This document shows, in pieces, positions 5,858 to 6,346 of a stretch of DNA of 6,346 bases. Below the pieces are notes generated by a model. It was not told the origin of the DNA, did not search any database, and saw nothing but the letters and a program-made list of their open reading frames with translations. The stretch spans positions 1-6,346 of the forward strand of contig JAPSJG010000230.1 in NCBI GenBank assembly GCA_031178305.1, given 5' to 3'. This stretch comes from Sinorhizobium sp. Lineage in GTDB: Bacteria; Pseudomonadota; Alphaproteobacteria; Rhizobiales; Rhizobiaceae. Position 1 is the stretch's first letter; every line of letters starts with the position of its first letter. The translations under genes were made by a program, and so were the position numbers.

Positions 5858-6346
5858 TCAAAGCAGGATATCGGTATAGAGCTCGGATACATCCGGCTCC
5901 GGATCAGACTGGGCGAAATCGGCACTATCCGCAACGATGTCGCGAACCTCCTTGTCGACCCGCTTCAGTTCGTCCTCGCTCGCCCAGCCCTTCTCGACAA
6001 GGCGAGCCTTCACCTGCTCGATCGGATCATGCTCCGAACGCATCTTCTGCACTTCATCCTTCGACCGATACTTCGCCGGGTCGGACATGGAGTGACCGCG
6101 GTAACGATAGGTCAGCATTTCGAGAATGATCGGACCCTTGCCGGAGCGGCCATGTTCGACAGCCTCATCGGCCGCCGCCTTGACGGCACGCACGTCCATG
6201 CCGTCGACCTGATAGCCGGGAATGCCGAAAGAAGCGCCGCGCTGAGAGAAATCCGTCTGGGCCGAGGCACGCGACACGGATGTTCCCATCGCATAGCGAT
6301 TGTTCTCGACGATGTAGATCACCGGCAGCTTCCAGAGCGCGGCCAT
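5858..6346 (-). CDS. pdhA: PDH E1 alpha subunit, C-terminal part (5' end outside window)
   Basis: The last 162 codons of E1 alpha, the thiamine-diphosphate-binding partner of PdhB. The methionine at the window edge is internal: in this family, NMAALWKLP directly follows the GDG half of the cofactor motif, which lies beyond 6346. Fragment numbering starts at that Met. ENNRYAMGTS (14-23) holds the Asn end of the GDG...NN thiamine-diphosphate motif, GYQVDGMD is at 44-51, and the active-site loop TYRYRGHSMSDPAKYR is at 79-94. DPIEQVKARL (107-116) and the family-typical tail SDPEPDVSELYTDILL close the protein. The loop keeps the serine matching human phosphorylation site 1 (S86 here) but is one residue shorter and lacks the site 2 serine. 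The TGA stop is 17 nt before pdhB. The operon promoter must lie upstream of pdhA, outside the window. Confidence 0.97.
   Translation of the reverse strand: MAALWKLPVIYIVENNRYAMGTSVSRASAQTDFSQRGASFGIPGYQVDGMDVRAVKAAADEAVEHGRSGKGPIILEMLTYRYRGHSMSDPAKYRSKDEVQKMRSEHDPIEQVKARLVEKGWASEDELKRVDKEVRDIVADSADFAQSDPEPDVSELYTDILL

Noticed and set aside
5841..5861. TTG start at 5861 for pdhB, overlapping the pdhA stop codon
   Set aside because: It lies upstream of the strong GGAGG site. The ATG at 5840 gives an N-terminus that aligns from residue 1 with PdhC.

Overview
The window is a compact run of seven genes, all on the minus strand, carrying the pyruvate dehydrogenase (PDH) complex locus of a high-GC alphaproteobacterium. 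Two family-level features point to the Rhizobiaceae, most likely Sinorhizobium/Ensifer or a close relative. The first is an E1 split into alpha and beta subunits, with a lipoyl domain on the N-terminus of E1 beta. The second is the gene order E1alpha - E1beta - E2 - SGNH esterase - GNAT - E3. The genus is an inference from remembered proteins; no search was run.

Reading in the direction of transcription (right to left): the 3' part of pdhA (E1 alpha, cut by the window edge) occupies 6346-5858. It is followed by pdhB (E1 beta with lipoyl domain, 5840-4461) and pdhC (E2 acetyltransferase, 4448-3087). Next come an SGNH/GDSL arylesterase-like hydrolase (3030-2389), a GNAT N-acetyltransferase (2386-1805), lpdA (E3, 1786-341) and a small three-helix membrane protein of the GlsB/YeaQ/YmgE family (265-14). 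Gaps between genes are 17, 12, 56, 2, 18 and 75 nt, so coding density is very high and the first six genes look like one operon. No stretch over 300 nt lacks a gene. There are no tRNAs, rRNAs, insertion sequences or CRISPR repeats.

E1 (PdhA+PdhB) decarboxylates pyruvate with thiamine diphosphate and acetylates a lipoyl group. E2 (PdhC) passes the acetyl group to CoA, and E3 (LpdA) reoxidises dihydrolipoamide with FAD and NAD+. Together they feed acetyl-CoA to the TCA cycle. The esterase and the GNAT protein between E2 and E3 are not PDH subunits, and their role there is unknown.

The two least ordinary signals lie in the two longest gaps. A perfect 8-bp GC-rich hairpin with a pyrimidine/U-rich tail directly follows pdhC and could attenuate transcription into the downstream genes. 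A long inverted repeat before the small membrane protein would bury its Shine-Dalgarno sequence in a stem. No clearly novel multi-gene system was found; the rest is a well-known metabolic locus.
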